A stretch of 64,000 nt of DNA, from NCBI GenBank assembly GCA_021736215.1, contig JAIPGI010000005.1:1-64000 (forward strand), given 5' to 3'. This DNA comes from Candidatus Altimarinota bacterium (GTDB lineage Bacteria; Patescibacteriota; Gracilibacteria; UBA4473). Shown piece after piece: positions 8,409 to 17,781 of the stretch (the first letter of the stretch is position 1; each line of letters opens with the position of its first letter). Under the pieces are notes generated by a model. The model did no database searches and was not told where the DNA came from. It saw only the letters and a program-made list of their open reading frames with translations. A program made the position numbers and the translations under genes.

Positions 8409-8539
8409 AGGTCGTTTTTTCCGAATTATCATTAAACAATATTCCTTATTCCCACATATCAAGGATGCTTTTTCCTGTCCCCCATGGGTTTTTTCGATAA
8501 TTCAAAATTTACGAAACTGATAAACTTTTTTCGTAGTTT

Positions 8540-10420
8540 TTACCGTCCACCACGATAGTTTCGATAAAGTCCTGTTGGAATACCAGAAACCAAGTATCCT
8601 GATAACCAATCCGCTGATCCCAAGGTGTGTGGTCGTCCAGAATTATCTGACCAAATAAAATTTGCACCACTCGAACGCACTTGACTCAATGTTCCTACAC
8701 TAAGCGAGGGATCTCCCAAAAGCTGGACTGCGACAGAATCCTGATCAGCATTTGCCCCTGCTATATCACGCATCTTTACTTTGAGCCAGAATTCCACTCG
8801 CTCATGGCGATGCAAAAAGAATTCTGTTGGAGCATCAAATGTGACAACGCTCCCATTGACAGCTGATGGGACGAAACTAGTTCCATTCACTTCTCTCCCG
8901 CTTTGTAATTGCTTTAATTCAAAATCATCTACTGATATACCATTCGGAAATTCCACTCCCCACAAACGCACTTCAAATGAAAGTCTTCCAATGGAAACGT
9001 CTCGGCTTCCTGGATTATTCATAATAAACCGATATACAGGTTCTAATGATTCCACCGCTGAAAATCCGTCTGGCTGAGAGGAAGATGCTGAGATATTCAT
9101 ACTCCCCCCTGAATCAACTACCAAAAATGTTTCTGATTGAAAAGAAAAGTTTTTATTACTGTCTGGAACTTCGTTCCCCGAACCCACACCCGAAACGACA
9201 ACGTCAGCAGGGGCGATTTCCAGTTTGAATTGAGTACTCTGGCTTGCGAGATTCACACTATCAGCCAAAGTGACTTCAAAATACACCCGTGCATCTCCAT
9301 TTCGTTGAACCTGAATTGGACGAGAAAAATGAAAACGAGCCTTTCCTCCCGTAAAACGGGCCTCTCCAATAACCCTTTCTGTATCATTATCTATCGCCTG
9401 AATTTTTTGGACAAAAGAATCTATGGAGTTATTGCTCAGCGTATCATGGAGAGTAATATCCTGAATAAGCATGTCGTCATATGCTGCTTGAAAATCAAGC
9501 GCCAAAACTGGTGCTTTTTCTCCTGCTGAAAGTGTTTTTCCAACAATTTGTTTTGGCGTACCGGACACTATAGGCGTCCCCGTGACGCCTCCAGCGGGGG
9601 TAAAAGTAATTAAATTCGAGAATGGAGTACCAGTGATTACTGGAGTTACCTTTTGGAGTGAAGTCTCTGTTTGAGCTACCGCATCCAAAACCCGGACCCT
9701 CAAGGCTCCATTAACATGCGGAGTGTCTTGAGGATTATCGACTTTAATTTCTACATTGAGCACCAAATCATCCCCCTTCGCCAAACGAGCATTATTGAAT
9801 CTGAGTGTAACTTTTCCATTTGAACCAAATTCAAAGGACTGATCTTCTGTTTCTGAAACGATTAACGAAAAATTCTTTGGATCTGCGGCAATTCCCGTAT
9901 TGGAATACATCTGAAATGTTAGTTGAGTCAATTGAATAGGCTCATTAAACTGTGTAGAATTCGCATTACTGGTATTACTCAGTCCAATTTGAAAAATACG
10001 AACTGGCTGAATGGTCAATTCCGTAACATCTTTACTTTGCTTGATAGGGAGAATATTAATCTTGAGTGATGTTTGTGGCTGTTGTATAACAGTGCCTAAT
10101 GATGAAGTACGAGCCCGATAGATACGATTCGTATTACTTACTGGGGGAACATAGGTAGAAGGTTGTGGCGTCGTTTCCTTTTCCCATGAGCGTGGCGTAA
10201 TGACCTTGCGCGTACGTGTTTTGTAATAATCAGCTCCATATTGAATTTGTGTGGTGCTATTACTTGCCCGATAGATTGTTTTCTGGGTGACAAAACGCTG
10301 TATCCAGTTTTTCCAATAGTCCGAAGTAGAAGTGGCACCTGAATAATCCAAGGCAAACACTCTTCCCGTAAGGACTACCATAAGAAGCAATACGAAAACG
10401 ATTGTAATATTTTTTTTCAT
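8540..10420 (-). CDS. large secreted three-domain surface protein
   Basis: A 626-residue exported protein with a signal peptide (MKKNITIVFVLLLMVVLTG, cut near FALD) from ATG 10420. A basic, Tyr/Arg/Thr-rich linker (about 20-120) precedes three beta-rich modules of 110-140 residues, around 120-265, 285-415 and 425-610. Each has an L..L.F....... opening and a strand-rich F.V.L..... close. No cysteine is visible. It resembles adhesin or S-layer-associated Ig-like modules and the C-terminal part of the SLH protein at 5996. It lies downstream of three smaller secreted genes. No enzymatic motif was recognised. Confidence 0.75.
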   Translation of the reverse strand: MKKNITIVFVLLLMVVLTGRVFALDYSGATSTSDYWKNWIQRFVTQKTIYRASNSTTQIQYGADYYKTRTRKVITPRSWEKETTPQPSTYVPPVSNTNRIYRARTSSLGTVIQQPQTSLKINILPIKQSKDVTELTIQPVRIFQIGLSNTSNANSTQFNEPIQLTQLTFQMYSNTGIAADPKNFSLIVSETEDQSFEFGSNGKVTLRFNNARLAKGDDLVLNVEIKVDNPQDTPHVNGALRVRVLDAVAQTETSLQKVTPVITGTPFSNLITFTPAGGVTGTPIVSGTPKQIVGKTLSAGEKAPVLALDFQAAYDDMLIQDITLHDTLSNNSIDSFVQKIQAIDNDTERVIGEARFTGGKARFHFSRPIQVQRNGDARVYFEVTLADSVNLASQSTQFKLEIAPADVVVSGVGSGNEVPDSNKNFSFQSETFLVVDSGGSMNISASSSQPDGFSAVESLEPVYRFIMNNPGSRDVSIGRLSFEVRLWGVEFPNGISVDDFELKQLQSGREVNGTSFVPSAVNGSVVTFDAPTEFFLHRHERVEFWLKVKMRDIAGANADQDSVAVQLLGDPSLSVGTLSQVRSSGANFIWSDNSGRPHTLGSADWLSGYLVSGIPTGLYRNYRGGR

Positions 10421-10555
10421 AACAAATCCATAAAAATACACCCCGAGTCTAATTTGTTCATACGAAAATGAAAAGACTTTTCTTTCACAAAAATATCAAT
10501 TTCCCCACTTTCCTTACATATTTTTGTTTTGAATTTCTCTCAAAAAAATTTCATA

Positions 10556-10585
10556 CAAAAAACCCTGGCTTTCAATCAGGGTTTT
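10556..10585 (-). terminator. terminator after the secreted-protein gene ending at 10627
   Basis: Read on the minus strand, AAAACCCTG pairs with CAGGGTTTT across a 9-nt loop, followed by T residues. It separates the 10627 unit from the large gene that starts at 10420. Confidence 0.8.
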
Positions 10586-10626
10586 CTTGTGTGCTTTGGC
10601 ATATTTCTAACCGGAGATATCCCCCT

Positions 10627-11523
10627 TTATTCTGCTTTTGCTGGCAAAATGCGGAACGAATCAAAAATCTTTTTACTGACACCTATGAATCGAGGAGCAT
10701 TTCTTAAGGAAGTTTGTGTTTCGATAAGGTACACGCCCCCATCCGTTCCTGACACAAAATGACGTGAAATATATCGAGTTTCGCTTCCCTTCTGTCCAGC
10801 GAAAGATTCTGTAAATGTACGGGTCTGAATTTCTGGTGTATTGAGAATCGTATCAGAAAATTGAGCCTGTCGAGCAATAGATGTAACATTTATAATTTTT
10901 TCTGCTGGATTCTGATGGTTTCGATCAGTTGAGAGTGCAATAGCGCAGGTAGTAAAACTCACGTTCTGACAAGGATCTTCTAATTTTACTATAGAGATCG
11001 TGAAATCTTCTAATCGAGAATGAAAGAAGTGAGGTTCCGATGCCATAGGCACCCATCCCTCTGGAATTTGCAATGAAAATGTATTATTTTCATAAGTTTC
11101 AAAAGTTTCAACAGCGTCATTGACATTCTTTAGCGTAATTTTCCCTGTCTGAATCAACCGTTCTTGCCATGGCAAAGCAATCCGATCTGTCGTTGGGCGG
11201 AGTGGTAATTTCAGTTTTGCTTCTTCTTGAGAAGATCCTGGTTGAGAAAAGGTATTACGAGTATCCGCCTGAGAATATCTCAGATTACGGACAAGTCGCC
11301 CGCCTCGTCGATTAGAAGTAAAATCCCTCTGCAAAAGTTGTCGGGTAGTTCCCTTTTGTTCTGCAAAAGTACGCAAGGGATAAGGCGACACCATTCGTGT
11401 TTGAGTTGTCCGTGCTTTTTGATACAGGTAATTCTGATACGCATCTCGAGAAGCATCTGACTGAGTTACGACAGATCCTGCCAAAAGCGCTAAGCCGAAG
11501 ACGGAAACGAATATTTTTTTCAT
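10627..11523 (-). CDS. secreted protein with Cys-pair domain (paralogue A)
   Basis: A 298-residue exported protein from ATG 11523, signal peptide MKKIFVSVFGLALLAGS. A basic disordered stretch (about 20-110) leads to a domain opening TFSLQIPEGWVPM, reminiscent of PsbP/Mog1-like folds. A cysteine pair follows (C-QNVSFTT-C), then TRTFTESF and a closing FDSFRI. The neighbours at 11545 and 12693 carry the same domain. It starts 22 bp after the 11545 gene ends, so the two are probably one transcript. Function unknown. Confidence 0.7.
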   Translation of the reverse strand: MKKIFVSVFGLALLAGSVVTQSDASRDAYQNYLYQKARTTQTRMVSPYPLRTFAEQKGTTRQLLQRDFTSNRRGGRLVRNLRYSQADTRNTFSQPGSSQEEAKLKLPLRPTTDRIALPWQERLIQTGKITLKNVNDAVETFETYENNTFSLQIPEGWVPMASEPHFFHSRLEDFTISIVKLEDPCQNVSFTTCAIALSTDRNHQNPAEKIINVTSIARQAQFSDTILNTPEIQTRTFTESFAGQKGSETRYISRHFVSGTDGGVYLIETQTSLRNAPRFIGVSKKIFDSFRILPAKAE

Positions 11524-11544
11524 AGGAAAAAAGAACAAATAAAA

Positions 11545-12555
11545 TTAAAGTTGGAAACGGAAACTTTGGAATACTTTTTGCATAATTCGAGAAGCCTCAT
11601 CTGTGTCTTTTTGGTTTGCCACAGCTTCAAGTCGGATAACCGAACCATCATGTGGATCAAGAGCGTTAAAGACAAGATATACATTATCAGAACCAAAACC
11701 GTTTGCATGGAAACTTTCGGTAAGTGTTGGATAACGAACCATTTCTGCTCCCAAAGTCTGATCCCAACGCACATCTCGTTTAAGTTGAGACATTTGTACT
11801 AACTGCTGATCATCTTTAAATCCTTTCCCTAAATCGATGGCACATTCCTCAAAACTCTGCTGTACACAAGAATATGTGTCTGGTGTCTTTACCAGTCGGA
11901 AACTTACAGAATTGTATATATTCTCATAATGACCATTTGCTCGAAGAACAAACCCCGCTGGTACCTCAAGTGTATAATCCTTCCCTAAATACTGCGTTTC
12001 TGGTCGTCGCGAAATATGAACAATTTCATCTTCCTGAATCCCTGCTTCCAAAGGAGAACGGTAAACCGAAACTGTATCTGGTTCGTAAACTACCGTAGAT
12101 ACTTCCGTATAATCACCATTACGAACAACTACTCTTTTGGTTCCTAAAAGATTTTCGTTTCTTGGATAAAGTTCTGGATGTTGGGCTCTATTGATCGCAA
12201 GATTGATACGAGCAGGAATGGTTGATTTCCTATATTGAGCATAGTACCAAACATCAGGTCTTCGTGATGGATGCGAAAAATCAAGATTTTGATGTAGTAA
12301 TTCCGTACGTGTTGGAATTCTATTCTTAAATGGACCAATTCGATCAGAAAAAGGTCTTTCTCGTCCCTGATCACAACACCCTACACGATCAAAACGTTCT
12401 TTGCTGTCCACAAAATTCTGAAGACAAACATTGCAATCATTTTTATGCTGGTACGTATATCTCCAATAGCGAGAAGGAACCCCCGCTTGAGAAGACACAA
12501 CTAACGCAGAAAGTGCTGTAAAAATTCCGAGGCCGAGAAAAAGAAGTTTTTTCAT
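11545..12555 (-). CDS. secreted protein with Cys-pair domain (paralogue B)
   Basis: A 336-residue exported protein from ATG 12555 with signal peptide MKKLLFLGLGIFTALSALVV. An N-terminal Cys cluster (CNVCLQNF and GCC within about 45 residues) is unique to this copy. The C-terminal domain matches paralogue A: YTLEVPAGFVL, the pair C-VQQSFEE-C, TLTESFHANG, and a final FQSFRFQL. The Cys cluster may hold disulfides or metal. It heads a two-gene unit with the promoter at 12643-12671. Confidence 0.7.
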   Translation of the reverse strand: MKKLLFLGLGIFTALSALVVSSQAGVPSRYWRYTYQHKNDCNVCLQNFVDSKERFDRVGCCDQGRERPFSDRIGPFKNRIPTRTELLHQNLDFSHPSRRPDVWYYAQYRKSTIPARINLAINRAQHPELYPRNENLLGTKRVVVRNGDYTEVSTVVYEPDTVSVYRSPLEAGIQEDEIVHISRRPETQYLGKDYTLEVPAGFVLRANGHYENIYNSVSFRLVKTPDTYSCVQQSFEECAIDLGKGFKDDQQLVQMSQLKRDVRWDQTLGAEMVRYPTLTESFHANGFGSDNVYLVFNALDPHDGSVIRLEAVANQKDTDEASRIMQKVFQSFRFQL

Positions 12556-12642
12556 AAGAGTATTAAAAGAAGAAAAAAACCTACCAGCAAACACAAACGG
12601 AATGCTTTTGGTTTTTTTTTTATTTTTTCTTTTCTAAGTACG

Positions 12643-12671
12643 CTTTTAAATGAAAATTATATGCTTGTCAA
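12643..12671 (-). promoter_or_regulatory. promoter of the 12555-10627 secreted-protein unit
   Basis: On the minus strand TTGACA (12666-12671), 17-bp spacer, TAAAAG (12643-12648). A TATAAT lies inside the spacer. Confidence 0.5.
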
Positions 12672-12692
12672 ATTTTTTTTATTTTTTTCTAT

Positions 12693-14138
12693 TTATTGGC
12701 CTCTAAAAAACAAAGAAGAAAATGTTTTACTCTTCTGTCGTACGTCATTCCAAAAATAATTCACACCTTCTGGTGCCTCAATAAATATCTTCCACACAAA
12801 GCCATGAATAGGCTCAGAAAAAGTAAGAATTCCCTCTCTTCTTCCGTCCGAACGCATCATAAAAAGTCGGCCAATCTGATTCTTTGAACTCTGAGTTCGG
12901 AATAAATCTTTGGATGAATTTGCAATATCCTCTAATTGGAGAAGCATATTTTCATCCTGCAAGATTTGTCCTTTCTCAAATTGTTGTTGTAAATCTTTTG
13001 CGAACTGTGCGGCATATTCTTCAATACAACGACGCTTCAGGCGAGGTGTTTGATCATCACAAACATTTTCCGTAGGAGCAATGACCATACGGGAAGAATT
13101 TCCCTCAAATACCATTTCCCCAGTATTCCAATCTAATGAATCTGAAATCTGCTCAAAATAATTCGGTACCTCTATTCCAAACGAAATATTTTTCGCCTCA
13201 AATTTCTGAGTCTGACTCGCATCAAACCGCTCTGGGGATTTTCCCAAAACAGAAGTCCCTTGTTCGCTTCTTCGATCTGTTGTCACTAGTGCTCGAGCCG
13301 TCGGTTTAGAGGCTGCCGCATCCTTCTCTCCCATACTCAAAAGAGAAGAAAAAATATGCTGAATGACACGAGAATCCTTGAGAATACCTCGACTACTTTC
13401 TGGATCAATAATTTTTAACTGCCAAACATACTCCTTCACTGGATCAAAGAAGGTCAGGTGTCCAACATTGTAATTTGAAGAAAGCATTTCTACATACAAT
13501 CCTCTATTTGTTTTATCGAGCTGTATCTTACTCAGGTCAAGCGAAACATCTTCGTTCTTTTTTAATTCCATTCCAGGAATCTGAGATCGAAGTTGCTCAA
13601 TAAACTGATTCGATTCTCGAGATAAACAAGTACGCACAAACGTCGTTCCCCCATCACACCGATCGCTTGAGGCAGTAACTTCTATACGAGTGTTTTTTGC
13701 ATCTTTAAAATTAATACTCCCCTGATCCCAATCCAATGTGTCGAAAACTTGCTGAAAATCAGAAGGCAATGTAATAGTGAACGGAATAAGTCGTGCAGAA
13801 AAGGTTTGGACTGCGCTCGAGTTTTCTTTGAGTCCTTGAACAGCCGATGTTGTTGTACGAGAAAAAGGAATATCTCGGCTGGAAAATTTTCTGACCGTTC
13901 CCGTTAGTGTTTTTTGTGCTTCGTTACTACTTCCTGATAAAGAAGAACGTAACCGCGGAGTAGAATACCTTGGTTTTTTCACTTCATTCACTTGTTGGGT
14001 AAATAATTGTATTTTTTCTAAATACCGTGTTCCCGACCCTCGGAATCGTGCTGCAGTATTGACTGCTTCAACCTCTATTACCCAAAAAGAGCAAAAAAAT
14101 AAAATCCCGAATACCGACAATGTTTTTTTTATATTCAT
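12693..14138 (-). CDS. secreted protein with two Cys-pair domains (paralogue C)
   Basis: A 481-residue exported protein (signal peptide MNIKKTLSVFGILFFCSFWV). It has a basic Ser/Arg-rich linker and then two copies of the domain seen singly in paralogues A and B. Copy 1 (about 112-270) has IPFTITLPSDFQQ and C-DGGTTFVRT-C. Copy 2 (about 318-481) has ISFGIEVPNYFEQ and C-DDQTPRLKRR-C. Both continue with a SLDW motif and end near IFSSL/TFSSLF. The repetition points to duplication within a lineage-specific surface family. Function unknown. Confidence 0.72.
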   Translation of the reverse strand: MNIKKTLSVFGILFFCSFWVIEVEAVNTAARFRGSGTRYLEKIQLFTQQVNEVKKPRYSTPRLRSSLSGSSNEAQKTLTGTVRKFSSRDIPFSRTTTSAVQGLKENSSAVQTFSARLIPFTITLPSDFQQVFDTLDWDQGSINFKDAKNTRIEVTASSDRCDGGTTFVRTCLSRESNQFIEQLRSQIPGMELKKNEDVSLDLSKIQLDKTNRGLYVEMLSSNYNVGHLTFFDPVKEYVWQLKIIDPESSRGILKDSRVIQHIFSSLLSMGEKDAAASKPTARALVTTDRRSEQGTSVLGKSPERFDASQTQKFEAKNISFGIEVPNYFEQISDSLDWNTGEMVFEGNSSRMVIAPTENVCDDQTPRLKRRCIEEYAAQFAKDLQQQFEKGQILQDENMLLQLEDIANSSKDLFRTQSSKNQIGRLFMMRSDGRREGILTFSEPIHGFVWKIFIEAPEGVNYFWNDVRQKSKTFSSLFFRGQ

Positions 14139-14189
14139 TTTTTCGTATGCGAAAAAGCCTTCCTAGACTACTTAGTCAATTCTAGAAAG

Positions 14190-14225
14190 TCAAAAGATTC
14201 TCGCTCCAGAAAACATCAACGAGAA
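14190..14225 (-). terminator. possible terminator after the 14253 gene
   Basis: ATTCTCG and CGAGAAT form a 7-bp stem with a 16-nt loop, followed on the minus strand by CTTTTG. It is weak. Confidence 0.35.
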
Positions 14226-14252
14226 TATCTTTATATAAAATCTATCTCCAAA

Positions 14253-14717
14253 TTAAGATTGTCGAAGCACGTATTGCCGATACAGTTTTTCAATAACATC
14301 CGAAGCAAGTGTCAGAATCTCAGAAAGCAATTTTCGCAGATAGCGAATTTGTTGGATTACTCTTTCCAAAGCTGCTGCTGAAAAATGTTTCGTATTTTGA
14401 ATTCTCTTTGCTTGGCGGAGCAATAATCCCTCTTCGTGTTCCAAAGAATGTTTGACCTCCTTTCGCTGAATTCCAACAGGAGGCAAATGAATTTCTTTTT
14501 TCTCTCGATGAAAGAGTAATTGTGAAACTTTTTGAGAAATACCAGAAAAATCAAAAAAACCTCCATTCGTTGATACTGCCGACGCATTTTCTCCATTTAA
14601 TCGAGAAACCACTTCTGATACTTTCTCTCCACTCAAAAGCGCTTCGTTCAAAGCATCCTTTCCACCATGTTCGGCGGAAAGTTGCTGATGGAGACGCTTT
14701 TCAAATTGGCTATCCAT
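14253..14717 (-). CDS. hypothetical soluble helical protein
   Basis: An unrecognised protein of about 154 residues with no signal peptide or membrane span. It is rich in charged residues, with a helical C-terminal half (AAALERVIQQIRYLRKLLSEILTLASDVIEKL cut into heptad-like Leu spacing) suggesting a coiled coil. ATG 14717 is favoured because the -10 box (14728-14733) places the transcript start near 14721; ATG 14723 would lie at or upstream of it. It sits between folP and the secreted-protein cluster. Confidence 0.6.
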   Translation of the reverse strand: MDSQFEKRLHQQLSAEHGGKDALNEALLSGEKVSEVVSRLNGENASAVSTNGGFFDFSGISQKVSQLLFHREKKEIHLPPVGIQRKEVKHSLEHEEGLLLRQAKRIQNTKHFSAAALERVIQQIRYLRKLLSEILTLASDVIEKLYRQYVLRQS

Positions 14718-14727
14718 GCGCATACAA

Positions 14728-14755
14728 AGGGTAATTCTTTTAAAATACTTGTCAA
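14728..14755 (-). promoter_or_regulatory. promoter of the 14253 gene, near-leaderless
   Basis: On the minus strand TTGACA (14750-14755), 16-bp spacer, TACCCT (14728-14733). Confidence 0.55.
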
Positions 14756-14780
14756 ATCTTTCTAATTATAACACTTTTTT

Positions 14781-15557
14781 TTATTTATGACAAGCGTTCT
14801 CGCCATGTTCGAAGATGAGTTTTCTGTGTTCAAAAACATCATGAACCCGTAAAAAGGCTGCTCCCATATCCAGTGCTCTGCGAGCAGCACAAAGATTCGT
14901 ATCTATTTCAAATCGCTTTTCTCCCAAAAATCGCTTACGAGAATGTCCAATTAAGACTCGTTCATTGGGAACTAGCAAAGGAAATTTCAGAAGCTCCCAA
15001 TTGAGTTCCATGGTTTTCCCAAATCCAATACCTGGATCCAAAACTATCGCCGAAGCACTGACTCCCGATTGAAGCAATTGTTCTTTTCGAAAAAGTAATT
15101 CATCTCGAACCTGATTTATTGAACAAATTTTTTGTTCATGAACTTCGTCAACCGTTTTACCAGGGAAATGATTCACAATAATCATTGCGAATTGGGGAGC
15201 GATATCTCTCATGCAGGAATTACCGAAGCCCGAAACATCATTGAGAATCGTTCCTCCAAGTTCAAAAAACCTCCGAGCTGTTTCTGGGTGGAATGTATCC
15301 AAGGAAATTTTATTGGGATATGTTTTGAGAAGTGTTTTCAAGATAATTTCTTCTCTCTCCCACTCCTTCTGCCATGGAATATCTGGAGATCCTGGACGCG
15401 TACTTTGCCCTCCTACGTCGACAAAATCCGCTCCATCATCAAAGAGCTTCTGAGCTTGATCCAAAGCCAATTTCTCATCCAGAAACTTTCCTCCATCAGA
15501 AAAACTATCTGGTGTCACATTGAGAATTCCAAAAATCTGACAGTTATTTTTTTTCAT
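14781..15557 (-). CDS. folP: dihydropteroate synthase
   Basis: FolP joins pABA to 6-hydroxymethyl-dihydropterin diphosphate, the step that makes dihydropteroate. Family motifs are all present: GILNVTPDSFSDGG, DVGGQSTRPGS, LDTFHPE, the DVSGFG loop, LDPGIGFGKT, IGHSRKRF and the final LRVHD. Length is about 258 from ATG 15557. The pABA supplier pabB is at 27.4 kb and the one-carbon enzyme folD at 16.9 kb. A TTGAACA palindrome lies inside at 15119-15139, encoding HEQKICSI. Confidence 0.95.
   Translation of the reverse strand: MKKNNCQIFGILNVTPDSFSDGGKFLDEKLALDQAQKLFDDGADFVDVGGQSTRPGSPDIPWQKEWEREEIILKTLLKTYPNKISLDTFHPETARRFFELGGTILNDVSGFGNSCMRDIAPQFAMIIVNHFPGKTVDEVHEQKICSINQVRDELLFRKEQLLQSGVSASAIVLDPGIGFGKTMELNWELLKFPLLVPNERVLIGHSRKRFLGEKRFEIDTNLCAARRALDMGAAFLRVHDVFEHRKLIFEHGENACHK
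15119..15139. repeat. TTGAACA palindrome, copy 2 (inside folP)
   Basis: TTGAACA, A/T-only centre, TGTTCAT: one end base differs from a perfect inverted repeat. Confidence 0.7.
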
Positions 15558-15687
15558 CAGTATAAAAATACATTTCACATTTAAAGATGTCGAGAACTAT
15601 TTGAATTTAAAATTTTTCATTGATAATTGTTCATTTATCGCGTCGAAGTTTTTGACGAAGACGGATTGTTCATTGATAATTGCTCAT

Positions 15688-16356
15688 ATGAAAGCGCCAA
15701 TTATCGTCCTCGAAGGATTAGATGCGTGTGGAAAATCCACCCAAACACACCTCCTAGAAGAAAATTTACAAAAGAAAGGTTTACAGGTGGGATTTGTGCG
15801 ATTTCCTGGGTATGAAGTCTCTCCTGCTGGACGGAGAATCGCTGCATATTTGCGGGGAGAATTCGGAAAAATGAATACTCTTGATCCACGTCTCATAGCA
15901 AATCTATACGCCGCGGACAGATTGTTTCAGATTGAAGCCATTGAGAAGTTACGAGATGAAAAGGATGTAGTTATTTTCGATAGAGGCGTAACCTCTAATT
16001 TAATTTACACCCCAGCCCGCGGAAAAAATGAAACAGAAACGGCGGAATTGGAAGCATTTATTGAAAAACTCGAATATGAGGTTTTTGGCTTTCCTAAAGA
16101 AAGCTTGGTTATATTCCTAGATGCTTCTCGTGAAGCTCGAAAAAAAATCCATGCCGCCAAGAACAGACTCGCCGACCTTCACGAAGCGGATGAATCGTAT
16201 CTCGAAAAGGTGCAAACAGTAGCACTTGCTCGGTGTAAAAAAGATTTTCGATGGGTTCGGATTCCAGTTGATAGAAGTGGTGATTTGCGAAGGCGCGAAG
16301 AAATAGCAAAAGAAATTTTTGATTTAGTTCTGGAGAAATTACAAAAATCGAAATAA
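15688..16356 (+). CDS. tmk: thymidylate kinase
   Basis: Tmk phosphorylates dTMP to dTDP. The 222-residue protein shows the P-loop GLDACGKST, the substrate motif DRGVTSN, the LID region AAKNRLADLHEADESY and a helical end. ATG 15688 fits the family N-terminus; the frame is open to 15601 but that stretch consists of spacer repeats. It is divergent from folP. No SD-like sequence precedes the ATG. Confidence 0.92.
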   Translation: MKAPIIVLEGLDACGKSTQTHLLEENLQKKGLQVGFVRFPGYEVSPAGRRIAAYLRGEFGKMNTLDPRLIANLYAADRLFQIEAIEKLRDEKDVVIFDRGVTSNLIYTPARGKNETETAELEAFIEKLEYEVFGFPKESLVIFLDASREARKKIHAAKNRLADLHEADESYLEKVQTVALARCKKDFRWVRIPVDRSGDLRRREEIAKEIFDLVLEKLQKSK

Positions 16357-16371
16357 CTACTCATCCCTTCC

Positions 16372-16483
16372 ATTGTCATTCCGAACCTTCCTACCTGACA
16401 GGCAGACTTGATCCAGAATCTCATTATCCTTATCCTTCTCACCGTTGTGCAATGAGATCCTGAAACAAGTTCAGGATGACAAT
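16372..16483. repeat. GTCATTC-type intergenic repeat
   Basis: About 112 bp bounded by ATTGTCATTCCGAA and TTCAGGATGACAAT, near-inverted ends, with inner parts GATCCAGAATCTC and GAGATCCTG. It belongs to the widespread family of bacterial intergenic palindromic units beginning GTCATTC or GTCATTGCGAG. Confidence 0.6.
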
Positions 16484-16500
16484 AAAGAAAAAATTACAAA

Positions 16501-16755
16501 ATGAAAAATCTTGAAACCGAAATCCAAAAAATAATCGAACGCAACAAACGCGTTGAGATAGACAAAAAATGGGAAGTTTCTTTTGTTCGAAGGGTTTTGA
16601 TTGTTGTGATAACTTTTGGTGGGGCATTTCTTTTCTTGCATATTATTGAAGCAGAAAATCCCATCTTGGGCGCCTGCGTCCCTGCTGGAGCATACCTTCT
16701 CTCGACATTCTCTTTTTACCCTCTTCGAAAAGTGTGGGAAAAATTTCAGAAATAA
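16501..16755 (+). CDS. small two-span membrane protein
   Basis: An 84-residue protein with a charged N-terminal helix (MKNLETEIQKIIERNKRVEIDKKW) and two membrane spans, about 29-48 (VRRVLIVVITFGGAFLFLHII) and 54-71 (PILGACVPAGAYLLSTF). Such two-span proteins recur in CPR genomes, but I know no function for them. It lies between two repeat elements, with the ATG directly after the first. Confidence 0.65.
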   Translation: MKNLETEIQKIIERNKRVEIDKKWEVSFVRRVLIVVITFGGAFLFLHIIEAENPILGACVPAGAYLLSTFSFYPLRKVWEKFQK

Positions 16756-16763
16756 TTTCTTTT

Positions 16764-16836
16764 TCTCTCCCCTTGAAAAGGGGAGGTGGAGGGGTTTTAA
16801 ATCCCCCTTCAATTCCCCCTTTTTCTAAGGGGGAAA
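16764..16836. repeat. CCCCTT/AAGGGG palindromic intergenic repeat, copy 1
   Basis: Two nested palindromes (CTCCCCTTGAAAAGGGGAG and CCCCCTTTTTCTAAGGGGG) joined by GGTGGAGGGGTTTTAAATC. The same composite unit is at 20921-21053 and 37170-37288, and a half unit is inside pabB. Confidence 0.7.
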
Positions 16837-16902
16837 GTTTGTTTGATCATTAAATTTGTTTGTGCAAAACCCTTTCCTCATTACAATCGCAGTGTTTCCA
16901 CC

Positions 16903-17760
16903 ATGACAGCAAAAATTATTTCTGGTCGCGACATTGCTCAACGCATTATTGAGAAAGAGTTGAACCCTCGTGTTCAAAAATTAAAACAAAAAGGCATCAC
17001 CCCAAAGCTCGTAGTTATTTTTGTGGGAGATCATTCAGCTTCTGCGAGCTATATCAAACAAAAAGAGAAATTTTCCGCTCTCGCAGGAGTTGTTTCTGAA
17101 GTACGACGATTCCCCGAAAGTCTGAGCGAAGAAGCACTCTTAGGAGAAATTGCGAAAATAAATGCTGATAAAAGTATCCACGGAGTAATCGTTCAACTTC
17201 CTCTTCCCGCGCACATCAATATGAAAAAGGTGATTGAAAGCATTGCCCCTACGAAAGATGTTGATGGATTTGGAGAAGCCAACAATAAAGATTTAGATGT
17301 TCGTGAATCATCGCTCCCTCCCTGTACTCCAAAGGGCATCATGACCATGCTCGAAAAATCAAAAATTCCCATCAGTGGAACTCGTGTGGTGGTTATGGGC
17401 AGATCTCATATTGTCGGTCGACCAGTAGCAGAAATGTTATTGTACAAAGGAGCTCTCCTCAAAGTCCTCCATTCTCAAACTCCCCCCGATGAGGCGGCTC
17501 GAGCACTCAAAGAAGCCCAAGTCCTTATCGTTGCCGTAGGGAAACCAGAATTGATTCATGGAGAACAACTCTCCAAAGGCGTCATCGTTATTGACGTCGG
17601 CATTCATAAACGCGAAGACGGATCAATGTGCGGAGATGTTCATTTTGATTCTGTTAGCAAAGTCGCCTCTCTCATGAGCCCTGTGCCAGGAGGAGTTGGC
17701 CCAATGACGGTTGTCAGTTTGATTGAAAACACCGTCAAAGCGGCCGAACAAAAACTCTAA
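16903..17760 (+). CDS. folD: methylene-THF dehydrogenase/cyclohydrolase FolD
   Basis: FolD interconverts 5,10-methylene-THF and 10-formyl-THF, the donor used by the PurN half of the fusion at 7290. The 285-residue protein has SYIKQKEK with the catalytic lysine, GVIVQLPLP, DVDGFGEAN, PCTPKGIM, the NAD(P) loop VVMGRSHIVGRPVAEML, and PVPGGVGPMT. ATG 16903 gives the family N-terminus (the frame is open to 16843). It stands alone between a repeat element and the convergent channel gene. Confidence 0.95.
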   Translation: MTAKIISGRDIAQRIIEKELNPRVQKLKQKGITPKLVVIFVGDHSASASYIKQKEKFSALAGVVSEVRRFPESLSEEALLGEIAKINADKSIHGVIVQLPLPAHINMKKVIESIAPTKDVDGFGEANNKDLDVRESSLPPCTPKGIMTMLEKSKIPISGTRVVVMGRSHIVGRPVAEMLLYKGALLKVLHSQTPPDEAARALKEAQVLIVAVGKPELIHGEQLSKGVIVIDVGIHKREDGSMCGDVHFDSVSKVASLMSPVPGGVGPMTVVSLIENTVKAAEQKL

Positions 17761-17781
17761 AGATTCGTTTCTTCTCCCCGC

